A stretch of DNA of 8,246 bases, taken from NCBI GenBank assembly GCA_045132895.1, contig JBGUTC010000108.1:1-8246 (forward strand), in the 5' to 3' direction. Shown here piece after piece: positions 5,142 to 8,246 of this stretch (its first letter is position 1; the number at the start of each line of letters is the position of its first letter). The notes beneath the pieces were generated by a model that was given only the letters and a program-made list of their open reading frames with translations, searched no databases and was not told the DNA's origin. Source of the DNA: UMGS755 sp045132895. Its GTDB lineage: Bacteria; Bacillota; Clostridia; UBA1381; UBA9506. The position numbers and the translations under genes were made by a program.

Positions 5142-6902
5142 CTATTCCGCCGGCAGAACCGGTAACGTAATAATCACTTCCGTGCCTTGGTTAACGCGAC
5201 TTTCAATGGTGATGGTGCCACCATGGTTATCGACAATGCCTTTGGAAATCGCAAGGCCAAGACCGGTACCGCCCTTTTCGCGGCTACGGGCTTTATCAAC
5301 ACGGTAGAAACGTTCAAACAAACGACCTAAATCCTTTTCCGGAATACCAATACCGGTATCTTTAACCCGGATGGTAACCTTATTGAAAACTTGACCGGCA
5401 AGAACCTCAATTTTGCCTCCATTCGGCGTATACTTAATTGAGTTGGAAATAATGTTATACAACAATTGTTCCAACCGATCCCGGTCACCGTAAAAAAGAC
5501 CTTCAAAGGGGTTAGTAACCGTCAGGAATAAGCGATGTCCCTGCTCTTTTGCAACCAGACTCAAGGTATCAACAACATCGGAAACCAGTTCCAGCATTTT
5601 GAACTCGCTTTTATTCAATTGCTCCGGCTGTTCCAGACTCGAAAGAACCAAAAGGTCTTTAACCAGACGGGTCATCCGGTCCGTTTCATTCAGAATGGTA
5701 TTAACAAACGTAACCGGCACCTCTGCATTGTCCAGCATATCCAGTATCGTCTCTGCATAAGACTTAATGGTGGTCAGCGGCGTTCTTAATTCATGGGATA
5801 CATTTGCAACAAACTCACGGCGCGAATTCTCCAGCTTCTGCTGTTTTGTAACATCATGGAGAACGACCAACACGCCTCCGGTATTATCAAATTCATCTTC
5901 AAACACCACGAAACTGGCTTTGATCAACAAATTAGAAAGTTCAATGTCGCGCTCAACAAACCGGTTACCCTCCAGATACAGCATATCGCCCAAGTGAATA
6001 TCTGCATGATGCGCGCTGAAGAAGGAATCAAACTCAATATGTTCCACTTCTGAAAGCTGAAACATTTTTCTTGCCGTCGGGTTCATATGAATGACGCGAC
6101 CATCCGTACCGAAAGCCATGACGCCATCTGTCATGTTCAGAAGAATTGCCTCAACTTTATTTTTTTCTGTAGACATCTGAAGCATAGCCGCCTGTAACTT
6201 CGACGACATATCATTAAACGTTTCGGTCAGTGTACCGATTTCATCATCAGACTTAACATCGATTTTTGACTCAAATTCACCTTCTGCCAAACGCTTTGCC
6301 TTTTTCGTCAGATTGGAAATCGGCGTCGTAATGGTCCGGGACAGAAAATATCCCATAACCAGAGAGACGACAACGCCTAACAGCAGCGCCTGGAGAATAA
6401 TCCCAAAAATCTGACGGATAATAACTGATAGTTCCTCTTTCGTATCAATCACATACACAATATAAGAACCGTTACCGCCACGAACAGGCACAGCATAATC
6501 CATATACGAAGACCGGGGACTGACTTTTCTGCCCAGGCTTCCGGAAAGGGCCGTAATCAGATTCGGAGACTGCATGGAAAAAGACGCCGGCGCTCCATCC
6601 GTAGAGCTGTCAATGACCGATGCATTGTCAGAAGATAAAATGTAATAGTTCCTGTAAGAGTCAATTCCCATTCGTGCCGTAAAAGCACCCAGAACGGTTG
6701 TCATATAGGACTCATCCTGAGACGTACCTGTCTCCAGTTGTTCAATAAAAGAGTCTGTAAAAATTGAATTCATTTCCTCAACAAAGAGCTGATGATATGA
6801 CTCGGTAACAGAAAGAATCAAAAAGGTTCCGGCTACAGACATAATCGCCATAACCAGCAAAACAAAGATTGTCACCATCTTCCATTGCAGACTCTTAAAC
6901 AT
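5142..6902 (-). CDS. walK: Sensor histidine kinase WalK (YycG/VicK)
   Basis: WalK is the membrane kinase that senses cell-wall status and phosphorylates WalR to control wall hydrolases and remodelling. The 586-aa protein has the full WalK order: TM1 (about 10-31), an extracytoplasmic sensor of about 130 residues (32-163, Cache-like), TM2 (about 164-187), HAMP (about 188-240), a cytoplasmic PAS domain (about 248-350), then the kinase core. Catalytic motifs are intact: phospho-acceptor H370 in SHELRTPLTTI, N-box NIISNSIKYTP with N487, G1 box DTGIGIP (515-521), F box LFERFYRVDKARS, and G2 box GGTGLGLAIS (544-553). The ATG at 6902 is preceded by AGGAG with 7-nt spacing, which begins at the walR stop codon, 12 nt upstream, so the pair is translationally coupled. 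I see no terminator after the gene, so walRK transcripts may continue into the exported-protein gene. Confidence 0.96.
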   Translation of the reverse strand: MFKSLQWKMVTIFVLLVMAIMSVAGTFLILSVTESYHQLFVEEMNSIFTDSFIEQLETGTSQDESYMTTVLGAFTARMGIDSYRNYYILSSDNASVIDSSTDGAPASFSMQSPNLITALSGSLGRKVSPRSSYMDYAVPVRGGNGSYIVYVIDTKEELSVIIRQIFGIILQALLLGVVVSLVMGYFLSRTITTPISNLTKKAKRLAEGEFESKIDVKSDDEIGTLTETFNDMSSKLQAAMLQMSTEKNKVEAILLNMTDGVMAFGTDGRVIHMNPTARKMFQLSEVEHIEFDSFFSAHHADIHLGDMLYLEGNRFVERDIELSNLLIKASFVVFEDEFDNTGGVLVVLHDVTKQQKLENSRREFVANVSHELRTPLTTIKSYAETILDMLDNAEVPVTFVNTILNETDRMTRLVKDLLVLSSLEQPEQLNKSEFKMLELVSDVVDTLSLVAKEQGHRLFLTVTNPFEGLFYGDRDRLEQLLYNIISNSIKYTPNGGKIEVLAGQVFNKVTIRVKDTGIGIPEKDLGRLFERFYRVDKARSREKGGTGLGLAISKGIVDNHGGTITIESRVNQGTEVIITLPVLPAE

Positions 6903-6914
6903 ACAGAAACTCCT

Positions 6915-7616
6915 TTATTCCGCTACTTTATCGAAATAATAGCCGACGCCGCGCTTCGTCAGAATGTATCTCGGGTTACTGGAATCATCCTCAATTTTTT
7001 CACGCAAACGACGAACCGTTACGTCAACCGTTCGCACGTCTCCGTAAAACTCATAACCCCAAACACTGGATAAAAGCGCCTCACGGGAGAAAATACGATT
7101 GGGTTGAGTAACCAAAAACTTTAACAATTCATATTCACGCAAAGTCAGGTCCAGCGTAACGCCGTTTTTAATGACTTCATATTTCGTCGTATTAATAACC
7201 AGTTCCGGTGCTGCCACAATGGTATCAGCAGAAATCTCTTCCTTGGCATCTCCGGAAAACCGGCGCATATTAGCTTTCACTCTCGCCAGAAGTTCACGAA
7301 CACTGAAGGGTTTTGTGATATAGTCATCAGCACCAAGTTCCAGTCCAAGAACTTTGTCAACTTCCTCTTCCCGTGCCGTAATCATAATAATGGGCACATT
7401 AGACTTTTCACGAACACGCTTACAAACATCAAAACCGTCCATTTTGGGAAGCATTATATCCAGAAGAATTAAGTCCGGATTCTCTTTCAGGGCCAGTTTC
7501 AGACCGGTTTCCCCGTCACCGGCACCCAACACCCGAAATCCCTCTTTTTCAAGGTTAAAGGTTAAAATATCAAGAATCGGTTTTTCATCATCCACTACCA
7601 GAATAACCCGTTCCAT
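6915..7616 (-). CDS. walR: Response regulator WalR (YycF/VicR), OmpR family
   Basis: WalR is the DNA-binding partner of WalK and controls autolysins and other wall-metabolism genes. The receiver domain (1-118) has the acidic pair D9/D10, phospho-acceptor D53 in LILLDIMLP, T80 and K102 in TKPF. A winged-helix DNA-binding domain fills about 135-232, with recognition-helix residues in GDVRTVDVTVRRLREKIE. I chose the ATG at 7616 (233 aa): AGAGGTG (7630-7624) is 7 nt upstream, and this numbering puts the phospho-acceptor at D53 as in Bacillus WalR. An ATG two codons earlier (7622) is only 1 nt from that site, but cannot be excluded because GGAAG lies further upstream. Only 31 nt separate it from pgeF, too little for an ordinary promoter, so it is probably co-transcribed with pgeF. 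Confidence 0.96.
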   Translation of the reverse strand: MERVILVVDDEKPILDILTFNLEKEGFRVLGAGDGETGLKLALKENPDLILLDIMLPKMDGFDVCKRVREKSNVPIIMITAREEEVDKVLGLELGADDYITKPFSVRELLARVKANMRRFSGDAKEEISADTIVAAPELVINTTKYEVIKNGVTLDLTLREYELLKFLVTQPNRIFSREALLSSVWGYEFYGDVRTVDVTVRRLREKIEDDSSNPRYILTKRGVGYYFDKVAE

Positions 7617-7623
7617 TTTCATT

Positions 7624-7630
7624 CACCTCT
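7624..7630 (-). promoter_or_regulatory. Ribosome binding site deciding the walR start
   Basis: AGAGGTG on the minus strand is 7 nt before ATG 7616 and 1 nt before ATG 7622. The spacing favours the shorter, 233-residue WalR. Confidence 0.65.
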
Positions 7631-7647
7631 TCCATCAAAATCAAAAT

Positions 7648-8246
7648 TTAAATCAGCTCAATCACCGCGCTCATGCGACCGGTGTCACCCTCACGCCTGT
7701 GTGAAAAAAACTGCTCATCATTACAAAAGGTACAGTCGGAACATACGCTGATGTGCTCAGGTAAAACACCAACCGAGCGCAAAGAATGAACATTCAGCGC
7801 ATCTGTATCAATCAGAAACTTTTGCCCTTTTTGCAGCGTATTTTGCTCTGCCAGCAAGCCAAACCGCTCCCGAAACAACTGATAGACATCCTGATCCACT
7901 TCAAAATGACATTGTTTAATAGAGGGCCCCATTGCTGCTAAAATATCCTTGCTATCCGTCCCGTAGGACTGCACCATGACGCTAACCGCCTCACAAACAA
8001 TTTGCCCCAGCGTACCCCGCCATCCGGAATGTACCGCAGCAATCACACGTTTCACGGGATCCAGAAGCAAAACAGGCGTACAGTCAGCATAAAAAGTTCC
8101 AAGACAAACGCCTGATTCATTGGTCACAAGACCATCTGCCTCCGGCAAATCACTGTCCCGGCTAAAACCTTTGCCGGCATCTTCTGCCGTAACCCGTAGA
8201 ATTTTGGTGCTGTGAATCTGACAAGGCAACACCAGTCGCTCAGACT
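7648..8246 (-). CDS. pgeF: Peptidoglycan editing factor PgeF (YfiH/YlmD, 'laccase-domain' family), 5' end beyond window
   Basis: PgeF-family enzymes are cytoplasmic zinc proteins. The Escherichia coli member removes wrongly added L-Ser from UDP-MurNAc so that L-Ala stays at position 1 of the stem peptide; older annotations call the family polyphenol oxidase. The window holds 198 in-frame C-terminal residues plus the stop. The three metal ligands are visible: His in CQIHS (codon at 8214-8212), Cys in YADCTPVLLLDP, and His in AVHSGWRGT. The family's C-terminal motif FFSHRREGDTGRMSAVI is complete. Full-length members have about 240-280 aa, so roughly 50-80 N-terminal residues lie beyond the right edge. 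The GTG at 8232 is an internal codon: the frame stays open through SERLV upstream and the conserved His follows almost at once. It ends 31 nt before walR and is probably its co-transcribed leading gene. Confidence 0.93.
   Translation of the reverse strand, partial: SERLVLPCQIHSTKILRVTAEDAGKGFSRDSDLPEADGLVTNESGVCLGTFYADCTPVLLLDPVKRVIAAVHSGWRGTLGQIVCEAVSVMVQSYGTDSKDILAAMGPSIKQCHFEVDQDVYQLFRERFGLLAEQNTLQKGQKFLIDTDALNVHSLRSVGVLPEHISVCSDCTFCNDEQFFSHRREGDTGRMSAVIELI

Noticed and set aside
8230..8232. GTG at 8232 as start of pgeF
   Set aside because: The frame remains open to the window edge, the codon has no visible ribosome site, and a start here would remove the conserved N-terminal part of the family.

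Overview
All genes in this window lie on the minus strand, so transcription runs from high to low coordinates. The window looks like a chromosomal housekeeping region of a low-to-moderate GC Firmicute. The WalR-WalK-YycH-YycI set is characteristic of that phylum. The replacement of the usual yycJ/htrA tail by obg-ispE, together with the protein sequences, makes me lean towards the Negativicutes (Veillonella/Megasphaera/Dialister-like). That placement is inference and has not been checked against a database.

Layout in the direction of transcription: (1) pgeF, peptidoglycan editing factor, with its 5' end cut off by the right edge of the window; (2) walR, the response regulator, 31 nt later; (3) walK, the sensor histidine kinase, 12 nt after walR; (4) a 184-nt gap holding a near-perfect -10 box, matches to the WalR consensus and a leader hairpin; (5) an unrecognised 157-aa exported protein with a probable Ig-like fold; (6) a strong intrinsic terminator; (7) yycH and (8) yycI, membrane-anchored modulators of WalK, with TTG and GTG starts; (9) obg, the ribosome-assembly GTPase; (10) ispE, a kinase of the MEP isoprenoid pathway, running off the left edge. 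ispE fills positions 1-726 as one open frame with no stop in the window.

The genes share a cell-envelope theme. PgeF keeps L-Ala in the peptidoglycan stem peptide. WalRK controls wall remodelling. YycH and YycI modulate WalK at the membrane. IspE supplies isoprenoid precursors, including those for undecaprenyl phosphate, the lipid carrier for wall precursors. Obg couples growth to ribosome maturation. The most interesting part is the small exported gene between walK and yycH. It appears to have its own promoter with candidate WalR sites and its own terminator, which yycHI-obg-ispE transcripts must read through unless they use an internal promoter I did not find. It is a candidate secreted WalRK output or feedback component.

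I saw no RNA genes, CRISPR arrays, insertion sequences, attachment sites or origins. The only non-coding stretches longer than about 50 nt are 4377-4483 and 4958-5141, both described below.
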